60,900 nt of DNA from Mycolicibacterium sp. 018/SC-01/001. Lineage in GTDB: Bacteria; Actinomycetota; Actinomycetes; Mycobacteriales; Mycobacteriaceae. Below, in pieces: positions 44,263 through 53,896 of this stretch. The notes under the pieces were generated by a model. That model saw nothing but the letters and a program-made list of their open reading frames with translations, ran no database searches and was not told the origin of the DNA. The stretch covers positions 1-60,900 of the forward strand of contig NZ_VKAA01000028.1 in the NCBI RefSeq assembly GCF_007096635.1, written 5' to 3'. The translations under genes were made by a program, and so were the position numbers. The stretch's first letter is position 1; each line of letters starts with the position of its first letter.

Positions 44263-45906
44263 ATGCGCGACGGGTCGCCGCGGGCCCAGGAAGCGAGGCG
44301 GTCGGCGATGGTGCGAATCGGGGTCGTGGCGGGATTGGCGGCCCTCGCCGCCGTGCTGGCCGCCGGCGGCTTCTTCCTGCACTGGGGATGGTGGATACCG
44401 GCGGCGCTGGTTGCGGCGCTGGCTGCGGTCGGTTGCTATGACCTCGTGCAGCGGCGACACGCGGTCCTGCGCAACTATCCGGTCCTCGGCCACATGCGCT
44501 ATCTGCTCGAGGCCCTCCGTCCCGAGCTCCAGCAGTACTTCATCGAACGCAACTTCGACGGGCGGCCCTTCGACCGCGACGTGCGATCGCTGATCTACGA
44601 GCGCGCGAAAGGCACTGCGGCCGAGCTGTCCTATGGCACCGAACGGGACATCGACGTGCCCGGTTACGAGTACCTCGTGCACTCGACCGCCCCGATCGAG
44701 CAGCCGTCGGAGCCCCACCGGGTGCGCATCGGCGGCCCCGACTGTCGCCGCCCCTACAACATGGCGCTGATGAACATCTCGTCGATGAGCTTCGGGGCGT
44801 TGTCCGGCAACGCATTACGCGCACTCAACAACGGTGCCAAGCGAGGCGGCTTCGCCCACGACACCGGCGAGGGCGGGCTGACGCCGTATCACCTCGGCGG
44901 CGCAGATGTGGTGTGGGAGATCGGTTCTGGCTACTTCGGCACGCGCACGAAGGACGGCGCCTTCGATCCGGACCAGTTCGAGGACAAGGCGGCCAACGAC
45001 GCCGTCAAGTGCATCTCCATCAAGCTCAGTCAGGGCGCCAAACCGGGTGTCGGCGGCGTGCTACCCGCCTCCAAGGTCAGCGAGGAGATCGCCCGCTATC
45101 GCGGCGTACCGGCCGGCGAGAAATGCGTCAGCCCGGCCGCGCACTCGGCGTTCCACACACCGCGGGAGCTGATCGGCTTCGTCGCTCGGCTGCGCGAGCT
45201 CGCCGACGGCAAGCCGGTCGGCTTCAAACTGTGCATCGGCTCGCGGGTGGATGTTCTGGCGATCTGCAAAGCAATGCTCAGCGAGGGGATCACGCCGGAC
45301 TTCATCATCGTCGACGGCGCAGAAGGCGGTACCGCCGCGGCTCCGCTGGAGTACGAGGACCACGTCGGTCTGCCCCTGACCGACGGCTTGATGACCATGC
45401 ACAACGCGTTGGTCGGCACCGGGCTGCGCAGCCGCATTCGAATCGGGGCCAGCGGCAAGGTCGCCACCGGAACGGACATCGTGAAACGTCTCATCCAGGG
45501 CGCCGACTACACCAACGCGGCGCGATCGATGATGATGGCGACCGGCTGCATCCAATCCCAGCGCTGCCACACCAACCACTGCCCGGTCGGGGTCGCCACC
45601 CAGGACCCGCGCCGCGCCCGTGCCCTGGACGTCGGCGACAAGAGTGAACGCGTCTACCGTTACCAGCAGGCGACGGTCGCCGAAGCGATGCGGTTGATGG
45701 CATCGATGGGCATCTCCGATCCCGCCGACTTGTCGCCGCACTTGCTGCGTAAGCGCCTCTCGGCCACCGAGCAGCGGTCGTACGCCGAGATTTTCGAGTG
45801 GTTGCCGGCAAAGGCTCTGCTCGACGACGCGGTGCCGTCGTGGCGCTCGGACTGGAACGCCGCCGATGCGGACTCGTTCACCCCTGCTGGTCTCCGACAC
45901 CGGTGA
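44263..45906 (+). CDS. Membrane-anchored glutamate-synthase-like flavoprotein
   Basis: A 547-residue protein. Two N-terminal hydrophobic helices (about residues 18-62) anchor an FMN-binding TIM barrel of the glutamate synthase large-subunit family: SSMSFGALSGNALRALN near residue 170, the GVGGVLPASKV and KLCIGSRVDVLAI strands, DGAEGGTAAAP near residue 350 and a cysteine cluster CIQSQRCHTNHCP near residue 435 that could hold the Fe-S centre. The amidotransferase domain is absent, as in YerD/YtpD-like proteins. AAGGA lies 9 bases before the ATG; a start at 44308 is possible. It is 22 bases before the pyruvate-oxidase-like gene. Confidence 0.8.
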   Translation: MRDGSPRAQEARRSAMVRIGVVAGLAALAAVLAAGGFFLHWGWWIPAALVAALAAVGCYDLVQRRHAVLRNYPVLGHMRYLLEALRPELQQYFIERNFDGRPFDRDVRSLIYERAKGTAAELSYGTERDIDVPGYEYLVHSTAPIEQPSEPHRVRIGGPDCRRPYNMALMNISSMSFGALSGNALRALNNGAKRGGFAHDTGEGGLTPYHLGGADVVWEIGSGYFGTRTKDGAFDPDQFEDKAANDAVKCISIKLSQGAKPGVGGVLPASKVSEEIARYRGVPAGEKCVSPAAHSAFHTPRELIGFVARLRELADGKPVGFKLCIGSRVDVLAICKAMLSEGITPDFIIVDGAEGGTAAAPLEYEDHVGLPLTDGLMTMHNALVGTGLRSRIRIGASGKVATGTDIVKRLIQGADYTNAARSMMMATGCIQSQRCHTNHCPVGVATQDPRRARALDVGDKSERVYRYQQATVAEAMRLMASMGISDPADLSPHLLRKRLSATEQRSYAEIFEWLPAKALLDDAVPSWRSDWNAADADSFTPAGLRHR

Positions 45907-45928
45907 GACCAAAACAGAAAGGAGCGAC

Positions 45929-47647
45929 ATGGCCACCGTCGCCTCGACCCTCGTCTCCGCACTGGCCGATCTCGGCGTCCGGCAGGTGTGGGGGGTGGTC
46001 GGTGACGCGCTGAACCCCATCACCGACGCAATCCGCCGCCAGGACACCCTGGAATGGATCGGTGTGCGTCATGAGGAGGCAGCGGCGTTCGCCGCCGGGG
46101 CCCAGGCCCAGCTCACCGGTTCACTCGGGGTCTGTATGGGCACCGTCGGACCGGGCTCACTGCATCTGCTCAACGGTCTGTACGACGCGAAGAAATCGCA
46201 TGCCCCCGTGCTGGCGATCTGCGGCCAGGTTCCCACATCGGAGATGTGGAGCAACTTCTTCCAGGAGGTCGACAACGACGCGGTGTTCGCCGACGTGGCG
46301 GTGTACCACGCCACCGTCACCGCGCCCACACAGCTGCCGTATCTGCTCGAGCAGGCGGTGAACTCGGCGCTGGCCCGACGCGGGGTCGCGGTCCTGACGA
46401 TTCCCGGCGACATTGGGGATCAGGAGGTCGCCGACCAACAGCGGTCCTTCGCGGTGCAGCGCTCGCGGCAGGTGGCCGCGCCCGCTGATGTCGAGGCTGC
46501 CGCGGCGCTACTCAACGACGCCGACACGGTGACGATGCTCGTCGGCTGCGGCGCCCGAGAAGCGCGCGAGCAGGTGCTCTCGGCGGCGAAAACGCTGGCG
46601 GCGCCGATGGTTCTGACGTTGAAGGGCAAGGAGGGACTGGAGGGGGACAACCCCTACCAGGTCGGTCAGTCGGGCCTGATCGGTAACCCCGCCGCGCACC
46701 TGGCCCTGCACCAGGCCGACGCCCTGCTACTGGTGGGAACCGACTTCCCCTACCGGGACTGGCTGCCGCAAGACAAGCAGGTGGTCCAGCTCGACAGCAG
46801 GCCTGAACACATCGGACGCCGCCTGCCCGTCGCGGCTCCGCTGGTCGGTGATGCCAAAGACACGCTCGCACAGCTACTTCCGTTGCTCCAGCGACGATCG
46901 GACACCACCTTCCTCGACCACCACCGCAAAGAATTCGAGCTGTGGCACGCCGCGCAATGCCGCCTCACCGACCCCGATCACGACCGCAAGCTGCTGGGCC
47001 GGCTGCGTAAACACCTGGACAACCCCGACGAGTTGATCCGACCCGAGGCGGTGGCAGCCGCGATCGACGCCGCCGCAGCCGACGACGCCATCTTCACCTC
47101 GGACACGGGCATGTCCACGGTGTGGTTGTCGCGATTCGTCGAGATGCGCGGCCGGCGGCGGCTGCTCGGCTCCTACAACCTCGGCTCGATGGCCAACGCG
47201 ATGCCGCAGGCGCTGGGAGCAGCAGCACTCGACCGCCGGCGACAAGTCATCGCGTTCTGTGGCGACGGTGGGCTGATGATGCTGCTGGGCGATCTCCGGA
47301 CGGCCGTGACCTACCGTCTGCCCGCGACGTTCGTCGTGTTCAACAACGGACGTCTGGGAATGGTCAAGCTCGAGCAGGAACAGAGCGGACTACCCGAACA
47401 CGGCACCGAACTCGACAACCCCGACATCGCTGAGGTCGCTGCCGCCATGGGGTTGCACGCTCGCCGCGTGACCCGCCCGCACGACATCGCCGACGCTGTC
47501 ACCGAGGCGCTCACTCACGACGGTCCGTCTCTGCTGGACTTCCGGACCAACCCCGCCGAGATCTCGATACCGCCGAAGCCGACCGTCGAGCAGGGCTGGG
47601 GTTTCGCCATCGCGAAGATGAAGGAGAACCTCACCAGCCGCGAATGA
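45929..47647 (+). CDS. Pyruvate oxidase/dehydrogenase-like TPP enzyme
   Basis: A 572-residue TPP enzyme of the PoxB/acetolactate-synthase superfamily. The N-terminal Pyr domain has GVVGDALNP and the catalytic glutamate in RHEEAAAFAAGA near residue 50; the FAD/central domain follows; the TPP motif is GDGGLMMLLGDLRTAVTYRLP, then VVFNNGRLGMVK. VRQVWGVVGD and the HEE motif favour pyruvate:quinone oxidoreductase or pyruvate oxidase over acetolactate synthase. AGAAAGGAG precedes the ATG, which sits 22 bases after the flavoprotein gene; the two likely form one operon. Confidence 0.82.
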   Translation: MATVASTLVSALADLGVRQVWGVVGDALNPITDAIRRQDTLEWIGVRHEEAAAFAAGAQAQLTGSLGVCMGTVGPGSLHLLNGLYDAKKSHAPVLAICGQVPTSEMWSNFFQEVDNDAVFADVAVYHATVTAPTQLPYLLEQAVNSALARRGVAVLTIPGDIGDQEVADQQRSFAVQRSRQVAAPADVEAAAALLNDADTVTMLVGCGAREAREQVLSAAKTLAAPMVLTLKGKEGLEGDNPYQVGQSGLIGNPAAHLALHQADALLLVGTDFPYRDWLPQDKQVVQLDSRPEHIGRRLPVAAPLVGDAKDTLAQLLPLLQRRSDTTFLDHHRKEFELWHAAQCRLTDPDHDRKLLGRLRKHLDNPDELIRPEAVAAAIDAAAADDAIFTSDTGMSTVWLSRFVEMRGRRRLLGSYNLGSMANAMPQALGAAALDRRRQVIAFCGDGGLMMLLGDLRTAVTYRLPATFVVFNNGRLGMVKLEQEQSGLPEHGTELDNPDIAEVAAAMGLHARRVTRPHDIADAVTEALTHDGPSLLDFRTNPAEISIPPKPTVEQGWGFAIAKMKENLTSRE

Positions 47648-47709
47648 TCGCGACACCCAAAGCTTTCGAGATGGCCTCGGACACGATGGAGGCAGAAGCA
47701 CGCGAGGGG

Positions 47710-48822
47710 CTACCGCATCGTCCGCTCACACTGCTTCCAGAAGCTGGTGAACGACGCATACGACTTGTCCGGCACGTCCGGAAACATCCGCGGCATCTCG
47801 TCGGCGGTGCCACGCCAATGCGGGACCGACGGGTGAGCCATGAAGAAGATCTCGTTCCCGAGATCCAGGTCGTCGAACTCGGCGACGACCACCCGGGCGC
47901 CCGGTATCTCCCGCGCGCAACGCAGCACGTAGTCGGTGACCTTCGGCGAGACCGGGAAGCGGTCGAACCAGCTGGGTTCCAGCAGGACGATCCGGTTGGC
48001 GTCCAGGTCTGCGCGCCACGCCGCGTTCAGCCAGAACGAGTGATAGAGCAGCGTGGGCTTGGCCGGATCGATCGCCGCCGTATCGCTGTGCGGCGGCGAC
48101 CACGTCAGGTCGAGGTCGGCGCGCTCGGTCAGCACATCGGGCACCGCCATGTCGGCGAGCACACCGTAGCCGTGGTCGATGACGGTGCCGTGCTGCCGCA
48201 GCGGGGAGTACTTGTTGATGTTCTGCTGGGCCGGCACGTATTTCTTGCCGCTGTTGGTGCCCGCTACCCACTGCCACGACAGGCTGTTGCTGGCCGGGTC
48301 GCCGTCGAGCAGGTGGTAGTACAACCACCGGGCGGGCTCCCACCAATGGGTTCGCCCGATGTTGCATGTCAGTCCCGCCAACCACATTCGTTCGTGGTTG
48401 TGCATGTATCCGGTGTCGTAGAGATTCCCGACGGCCGCGTCGAGCGCGTCGATTCCTGTGGCGCCGTCGAGCACGGCCCGCAGCATCCGTCGCGAGCTCA
48501 CCGGGTGCTGCGGGCGCTTCACGTCGCCGAAGATGCGATCACCGAGGAACGTCCACTCCCGCTGCCAGTACTCGCGCCACGCCAGCTCGAAGACGAACTT
48601 CGAGGCCTGGCTGCGCGTGAACCGCTCGAGGACCATGTCGCGGACCTCGGGCAACGTCACCAAACCGCGGGTGAGGTACGGCGAGATCCTGGTGCCGCCG
48701 TCGGTGAAGTTGCGCGTCCGCGCGTAGCGCGCCGCATCGATCCGCGACACACGCTGCAGCACGTCCTGGCGCGACACCGCAAACGACTCCACCTCGTCGA
48801 GGGTAGCCACGGGGTCGGACAC
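47710..48822 (-). CDS. Photolyase/cryptochrome-family FAD protein, atypical
   Basis: A 370-residue protein whose N-terminal 230 residues match the FAD-binding helical domain of photolyases: SPYLTRGLVTLPEV, ELAWREYWQREW, HNHERMWLAGL, WWEPARWLYYHLLDGDPASNSLSWQWVAG, then KYVPAQQNINKYS. The antenna-binding alpha/beta domain normally in front is missing. After the FAD domain comes an alpha/beta-looking region (TLLYHSFWLN, RIVLLEPSWFDRFPVSPKV, ARVVVAEFDDL) that may be the antenna domain moved to the C-terminus. The GTG at 48822 is used; the frame opens at 48867, within 3 bases of the divergent gene. DNA repair activity is unproven. Confidence 0.72.
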   Translation of the reverse strand: MSDPVATLDEVESFAVSRQDVLQRVSRIDAARYARTRNFTDGGTRISPYLTRGLVTLPEVRDMVLERFTRSQASKFVFELAWREYWQREWTFLGDRIFGDVKRPQHPVSSRRMLRAVLDGATGIDALDAAVGNLYDTGYMHNHERMWLAGLTCNIGRTHWWEPARWLYYHLLDGDPASNSLSWQWVAGTNSGKKYVPAQQNINKYSPLRQHGTVIDHGYGVLADMAVPDVLTERADLDLTWSPPHSDTAAIDPAKPTLLYHSFWLNAAWRADLDANRIVLLEPSWFDRFPVSPKVTDYVLRCAREIPGARVVVAEFDDLDLGNEIFFMAHPSVPHWRGTADEMPRMFPDVPDKSYASFTSFWKQCERTMR

Positions 48823-48869
48823 GCCCCGGACACGCTCAACACACCCACCGGGTGCGAAGATGTTCACTC

Positions 48870-50234
48870 ATGACCACACGCGAACCGGACCTGGTCGACG
48901 GCGTGCCGCGCGGGCGGATCGTCGTCGCCTCGATGGTGGGCACCACCATCGAGTTCTACGACTTCTACGCGTACGCCACCGCCGCCGTCGTGGTCTTCCC
49001 GCACCTGTTCTTCCCCAAGGGCAACCCGACGACGGCGCTGCTCGCATCGCTGGCGACCTTCGGCCTCGCGTTCGTTGCCCGTCCCGTCGGGTCGATCCTG
49101 TTCGGGCACTTCGGCGATCGGATCGGACGCAAGACCACGCTGGTGGCCTCGCTGCTGGTGATGGGCATCGCGACGTTCCTCATCGGAGTGCTGCCCACCT
49201 ACCATCAGGTGGGGCTGCTCGCTCCCGCGCTGCTGGCGATCATGCGATTCAGCCAGGGCCTCGCGCTCGGTGGCGAATGGAGCGGCGCGGCGCTGCTGGC
49301 CACCGAGACTGCCAAACCCGGCAAGCGCGCGTGGGCAGCCATGTGGCCGCAACTCGGTGCCCCGTTCGGTTTCCTGCTCGCCAACGGCATGTTCCTCATC
49401 CTGGTGCTGTGGCTGGGCTTCAACACCGCCAGCCCGGACCTGGACGGCGCGTTCCTGACCTGGGGCTGGCGCATCCCGTTCCTGCTCAGCGCGGTGATGG
49501 TGGCGATCGGGCTCTACGTGCGACTCAAATTGACCGAGACCCCGGTGTTCGCCCGCGCGATCGCCCGCGGGGAGCGGGTGCGTGCACCGCTGGCCGAGGT
49601 GTTCCGCAACCACTGGCGCCAGTTGATCATCGGCACCTTCGTCATGCTGGCCACCTACACGTTGTTCTACGTCGTCACCACCTGGGCGCTGAGCTTCGGC
49701 ACCGGTAAGAAGGCGCCCACCGGTGGGGGATTGGGCATTCCGTACCTCGAGTTCCTTCAGCTGCAGCTGATCTCGGTGTTGTTCTTCGCCGCGATGCTTC
49801 CGGTCACCGGGCTGCTCGCCGACAAGTTCGGCCGCCGGGTGACGCTGCTCGTGATCACCGTGGCGATCATGGTCTACGGCACCACCTTCGGCCTGCTGCT
49901 CGACCCGGCGTCGGCGACGACCACCTCGACGCTGGCGTTCCTGATCATCGGAATGACGTTGATGGGACTCACGTTCGGACCGATGAGCGCCGTGCTGCCC
50001 GAGCTCTTTCCGACCAACGTCCGGTACACCGGATCCGGTGTCGCCTACAACGTCTCCAGCATCCTCGGCGCGGCGATCGCACCATTCGTCGCGACGTGGT
50101 TGGCCACGTCCTACGGGGTGGCGTGGGTGGGCGTCTACCTGTTGTGCGCCGCGTTGCTGACCCTCGTTGCCCTCCTCGTCATGCGTGAGACGCGGGACAC
50201 CTCGCTCGACGACATCGAGCAACTCGTTCCGTAA
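48870..50234 (+). CDS. MHS family metabolite permease
   Basis: A 454-residue major-facilitator transporter of the metabolite:H+ symporter group: VVASMVGTTIEFYDFYAYAT near residue 20, FGHFGDRIGRKTTL in loop 2-3, RFSQGLALGGEWSGAALL in helix 4 and ELFPTNVRYTGSGVAYN in helix 10-11. The closest well-known relatives are shikimate and citrate-type carriers; the substrate is not predictable. It is divergent from the photolyase-like gene and convergent with a flavoprotein gene. Confidence 0.85.
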   Translation: MTTREPDLVDGVPRGRIVVASMVGTTIEFYDFYAYATAAVVVFPHLFFPKGNPTTALLASLATFGLAFVARPVGSILFGHFGDRIGRKTTLVASLLVMGIATFLIGVLPTYHQVGLLAPALLAIMRFSQGLALGGEWSGAALLATETAKPGKRAWAAMWPQLGAPFGFLLANGMFLILVLWLGFNTASPDLDGAFLTWGWRIPFLLSAVMVAIGLYVRLKLTETPVFARAIARGERVRAPLAEVFRNHWRQLIIGTFVMLATYTLFYVVTTWALSFGTGKKAPTGGGLGIPYLEFLQLQLISVLFFAAMLPVTGLLADKFGRRVTLLVITVAIMVYGTTFGLLLDPASATTTSTLAFLIIGMTLMGLTFGPMSAVLPELFPTNVRYTGSGVAYNVSSILGAAIAPFVATWLATSYGVAWVGVYLLCAALLTLVALLVMRETRDTSLDDIEQLVP

Positions 50235-50258
50235 CCGCGTGACACCTCGCCTGGCTGA

Positions 50259-51737
50259 TCACGGACCCGGTGATGACGCCAGGGGGCCGCAGCGCACATC
50301 GAAGCGCTCGCGCAACGTGTCCAGGGTCCGGCGGGCGCTGTCGCGGTCACGCCGGTGCCGCAGGAGAAAGGTCAACGACCCCCGCACCTGGCGGGTCAAC
50401 GGATACCACGAGTCCACATTGGACCCGCACCCGAGGAACACCGAGTTCGGCAGACGGTCGAACATGACGCTGAGATTGTGCTGCGACAGGCACAGGATCC
50501 CGAACGGCAGGATGACCTTCGACTTCGCCCGCAGATCGATGGCGTCCATCTCGTACAGCGGGGCGTCCGCCAGCCGGTCGCGGTAGAACATGTGCGTCAT
50601 GAAGTACGCCATGAACGACGTCAAATGCATTGTCGCCGAACGAGGCTGAATCGACAGCACCGCCCCGCCGCGCGAGAGGTACGGCTGATAGGGTCCGGCG
50701 TCGCGCAGCACGTAGCCTGTGCAGTTGATGATCCAGCTGCCGGGCGTGATCGCCCGGGTCTCACCGCCGGCGAACGTCATCACCGGACCGTCGATTTCGT
50801 CGGTCACGTCGACGAAGCGGTCCATCACGACCTCTCGCAGACCGGCGGCGATGGCCCGGCTCTCCTCGGCCGACATGATGCCCAAGACATAGGTGTCGGC
50901 GCAGTCGGTCGGCCAGATGCCGTAGGTGTCGCGGAACCAGCGATTGGCCTCGTTTTCGTTGGTGCCGTCGAAGTGGCTGAGCATCTGGGCTCCGGAGACG
51001 CTCGCCGGCGTGCCCGACCACCACCGCCTGCGTCCCTGCGGGAACGTCTCGTCTCGGCTGAGGAAGTACGTGCCCGATCCCGCGACCATCGACACCTCTC
51101 GATGCGGGTCCGCGGTGATGAGTGCGTGGGCGGTGTCCATTCCCGTCTTGCCGCCGCCGATCACCCACACCGGTGCACGGTCTGAGGCGATCTCGTCGAG
51201 ATCGCAGAAGTTGGGTGACACCGAGCGGACCTCGGCGGACTGAACCGGCAGCGGGTCGTTCGGCGTGATGGCGAAGCCGACCGCGTTGATGAATCGCGGC
51301 GTGGTGATCGTGCACGTGCGCCCGGCGGCGTCGGACACGCGCACGGTGGCCGTGCCGTCGGACTCTGTGACACCGTCGAACTCCCAGCCGAACAGAGTAT
51401 CGACCGTGACCCGCCGGCGAACCACATCCAGGCAGTGAGCGAAGTGGTCGAGCACCTCGGATCGCGTCGCAAGGTGTCTGCGGTCGTGGCCCTGGGTCCA
51501 CCGGATGTCGCCGGCGGTGAACCACGGGTGGGGCTGGTGCAGGCGCACGTACGGGTAGGCGTCGACCCACATGCCGCCCACGCGCGGGCGGCGGTCCACG
51601 AGGATCACTCGCCGGCCGCGGCCCAGGTATGCCGAGGCCACCGCGAGTGCGTTCATCCCGGCCAGACCTGCGCCGACGATGCACAGGTCGCAGCTCTCGG
51701 ATTCTGCTGGATGACTCCCCGTGGACTCGTCGGCCAT
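50259..51737 (-). CDS. FAD/NAD(P)-binding flavoprotein, FMO-like
   Basis: A 492-residue two-dinucleotide flavoprotein. The FAD loop CIVGAGLAGMNALAVAS is near residue 20, VDRRPRVGGMWVDAYPYVRL follows, and the NAD(P) loop WVIGGGKTGMDTA lies near residue 190. The layout resembles flavin-containing monooxygenases, but the strict FMO/BVMO fingerprint FxGxxxHxxxW/P is not seen, so the reaction is open. A TGGTATG-N9-CATACCA palindrome lies about 100 bases upstream. It is convergent with the MHS permease. Confidence 0.75.
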   Translation of the reverse strand: MADESTGSHPAESESCDLCIVGAGLAGMNALAVASAYLGRGRRVILVDRRPRVGGMWVDAYPYVRLHQPHPWFTAGDIRWTQGHDRRHLATRSEVLDHFAHCLDVVRRRVTVDTLFGWEFDGVTESDGTATVRVSDAAGRTCTITTPRFINAVGFAITPNDPLPVQSAEVRSVSPNFCDLDEIASDRAPVWVIGGGKTGMDTAHALITADPHREVSMVAGSGTYFLSRDETFPQGRRRWWSGTPASVSGAQMLSHFDGTNENEANRWFRDTYGIWPTDCADTYVLGIMSAEESRAIAAGLREVVMDRFVDVTDEIDGPVMTFAGGETRAITPGSWIINCTGYVLRDAGPYQPYLSRGGAVLSIQPRSATMHLTSFMAYFMTHMFYRDRLADAPLYEMDAIDLRAKSKVILPFGILCLSQHNLSVMFDRLPNSVFLGCGSNVDSWYPLTRQVRGSLTFLLRHRRDRDSARRTLDTLRERFDVRCGPLASSPGP

Positions 51738-51832
51738 CGCGTCACCTGCTTCGCTCGTCGCCTCCCGCGGGTGTGCCCCGCTTCAGCAAAGCGAAAACCT
51801 GGTTATTCAGCCGGTGGGTTCTTGGTATGGCT

Positions 51833-51855
51833 ATCTCGCATACCACATGTCGCCA
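51833..51855. promoter_or_regulatory. TGGTATG-N9-CATACCA palindrome
   Basis: Perfect 7-base arms (51833-51839, 51849-51855) in the 132-base gap between the flavoprotein start (51737) and the isomerase stop (51870). Probably an operator for the flavoprotein gene; no regulator gene is adjacent. Confidence 0.45.
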
Positions 51856-51869
51856 TGCGACTCGGGGGC

Positions 51870-52706
51870 TCAGCGCTCCGACAGGCCGGGCAGCACCAAC
51901 TCCCGGTACCGGTGCTTCATCGTCTGCACGACCTCGCGCGGATCGGCGGCCCACACGTCGGCGTTGAAGATCTCGACTTCCACGTCACCGCGGTAGCCGG
52001 CCCCGGTGACCATCGCGGTCAGCGAAGCGAAGTCGATGACGCCGTCGCCCATCATGCCGCGCGACATCAGCGGGTCGGCTGTCATGGGCACCAGCCAGTC
52101 GCAGATCTGGTAGCTGCTGATCCTGCCCTGCCTGCCGGCTTCCGCGATCTGCGCGGGCAGTTCCGGGTCCCACCACACGTGGAAGGTGTCCACGACGACG
52201 CCGACGACGTCGGCCGGGTGCGGTTCGGCCAGGGCGAGCGCCTGCCCCAACGTGGAGATCACCGCGCGATCGGCGCAGTACATGGGGTGAAGGGGCTCTA
52301 GGGCAAGTCGGATTCCGCACGCCGCGGCGTGCGGGGCCAGTGCGCCGAGCCGGTCGGCCACCCGTGCGCGCGCCGCCGGGAGGTCCCTGTCCGGGATGCC
52401 GCCGACGACCATGACGAGTTCCGGGGCCCCGAGCGCGGCGGCCTCCTCGATCGCGCGCCGGTTGTCGTCGAGTGCGTCGTCGTCGAGCCCGGTGAGGAAC
52501 CCGCCGCGACACAGGCTTGACGCTCGAATACCGTTGTCGGCCAGTATCTTCCCCGACTCAGCGACACCGGCCTCGGCGACCCGGTCCCGCCACAGCCCCA
52601 CAGCGGGCAATCCTGCGGCTGCGGCACCCTCGACCGCTTCACGCAAGCTCCACGAGTTCGTGGTCTTGGTGTTCAGCGACAGCCGGGCGAAGTCCGTGCC
52701 AGTCAC
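51870..52706 (-). CDS. Sugar phosphate isomerase/epimerase-like TIM barrel
   Basis: A 278-residue AP-endonuclease-2/xylose-isomerase-like barrel. Metal-binding residues are visible as Glu in LALEPLHPMYCADRAVI near residue 147, Asp and His in VVVDTFHVWWD near residue 180, and Glu in VEVEIFNADVW near residue 250, the set used by IolE/IolI and related epimerases. Its ATG overlaps the DUF993 stop (ATGA at 52703-52706), making it the third gene of the LacI-controlled operon. The substrate is unknown; sugar or polyol derivatives are the family norm. Confidence 0.85.
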   Translation of the reverse strand: MTGTDFARLSLNTKTTNSWSLREAVEGAAAAGLPAVGLWRDRVAEAGVAESGKILADNGIRASSLCRGGFLTGLDDDALDDNRRAIEEAAALGAPELVMVVGGIPDRDLPAARARVADRLGALAPHAAACGIRLALEPLHPMYCADRAVISTLGQALALAEPHPADVVGVVVDTFHVWWDPELPAQIAEAGRQGRISSYQICDWLVPMTADPLMSRGMMGDGVIDFASLTAMVTGAGYRGDVEVEIFNADVWAADPREVVQTMKHRYRELVLPGLSER

Positions 52707-53896
52707 TGGGTGATCCCGTTCAGTTCGAGGAACACCCGCATCCGGTGCGCCGCGCGGTCGGGATCGGCGAGCAGTCCGGCCTGGTCGGCAAGGACGAAGA
52801 TTTTCGTCAGGTGGGTCACCGACCGCCCGGAGGCCAACCCGCCGACGAGCGCGAAACCCGGTTGATGGCCGTTGAGCCAGGCGAGAAATGCGATGCCGGT
52901 CTTGTAGTAGTACGTGGGGGCCTCGAAGATGTGCCTGCCGAGTTCCCGCGTCGTGTCGAGGATCTCGCGAGCACGCACCGGGTCACCGGCGTCGATCTCC
53001 TGCAGGGCCGTCGACGCGGCGGGGTAGATCGCGGCGAAGATGCCGAGCAGGGCATCGGAGTGCCCGTGCTCGTCGCCCATGATCAACTCGGGGTAGTTGA
53101 AGTCATCGCCCGTGTACAGTCGGACTCCCACGGGCAGTGCCCGACGCAGCGCGACCTCGTGCCCGGCGTCCAGCAGGGACACCTTGACGCCGTCGACCCT
53201 GTCCGCGTTCTCCTCGATGAGGCGCACGAATGTCGCAGTGGCTGAATCGATGTCGGTACTGCCCCAGTAGCCGCGCAGTGCCGGGTCGAACATCTCACCC
53301 AGCCAATGCAGGATCACCGGTCGTTCGACCTCCGACAGCAGCGCCCGGTACACCGAGAGGTAGTCGTCGGCCGAAGTGGCCACGGCCGCCAGCGCGCGTG
53401 ACGCCATCACGACCACGTGCGCGCCTGCCTCGCCAATGGTGGCGATCTGCTCACGGTAGGCATCGGCAACCGTGGTCAGACCCGCGCTCCCCGAGGGGAT
53501 GTCGGCGAGTTCGAGTTGATCGGTGCCCGCGCCGCAGGCCAGCCGGCCACCGACCGAGGCGGCCTCCGCCGCGCTCCGCCGGATCAGCTCCGCGGTGGCT
53601 TGCCAGCTCATGCCCATGCCGCGTTGCGCCGTGTCCATCGCGTCAGCGACACCGAGGCCGTAGGACCACAGCTCGTGCCGAAAGGCCAGCGTCGCGTCCC
53701 AGTCGAGGTCGGCGGGCGCGCCGGGGGTGTTGTCGGCGGTCACCTTCGGCACGACATGCGCTGCGGCGTAGGCGATCCGCGATGTGATGGGCCGATCCGG
53801 CCGTCGCCAGGCGCCCGGTGCGGACAGCAGGTAGGGGCGCATGGCGCCGCCGAGGGGGAGCGCGATGCCGGCGGCCGTGTCCGCGGTGACGGTCAC
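52703..53896 (-). CDS. DUF993 family aldolase-like protein
   Basis: A 397-residue protein of DUF993, a group related to dihydrodipicolinate-synthase-type TIM-barrel aldolases. Features include DWDATLAFRHELWSYGLGVA, MSWQATAELIRRSAAEA, CGAGTDQLEL, ILHWLGEMFDPALRGYWG, and DGVKVSLLDAGHE near residue 240, where the lysine is a candidate Schiff-base residue, then YTGDDFNYPELI. No reaction is established for the family. The GTG start overlaps the Gfo/Idh stop and the gene overlaps the isomerase start, so the three proteins are made together. Confidence 0.8.
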   Translation of the reverse strand: MTVTADTAAGIALPLGGAMRPYLLSAPGAWRRPDRPITSRIAYAAAHVVPKVTADNTPGAPADLDWDATLAFRHELWSYGLGVADAMDTAQRGMGMSWQATAELIRRSAAEAASVGGRLACGAGTDQLELADIPSGSAGLTTVADAYREQIATIGEAGAHVVVMASRALAAVATSADDYLSVYRALLSEVERPVILHWLGEMFDPALRGYWGSTDIDSATATFVRLIEENADRVDGVKVSLLDAGHEVALRRALPVGVRLYTGDDFNYPELIMGDEHGHSDALLGIFAAIYPAASTALQEIDAGDPVRAREILDTTRELGRHIFEAPTYYYKTGIAFLAWLNGHQPGFALVGGLASGRSVTHLTKIFVLADQAGLLADPDRAAHRMRVFLELNGITQ

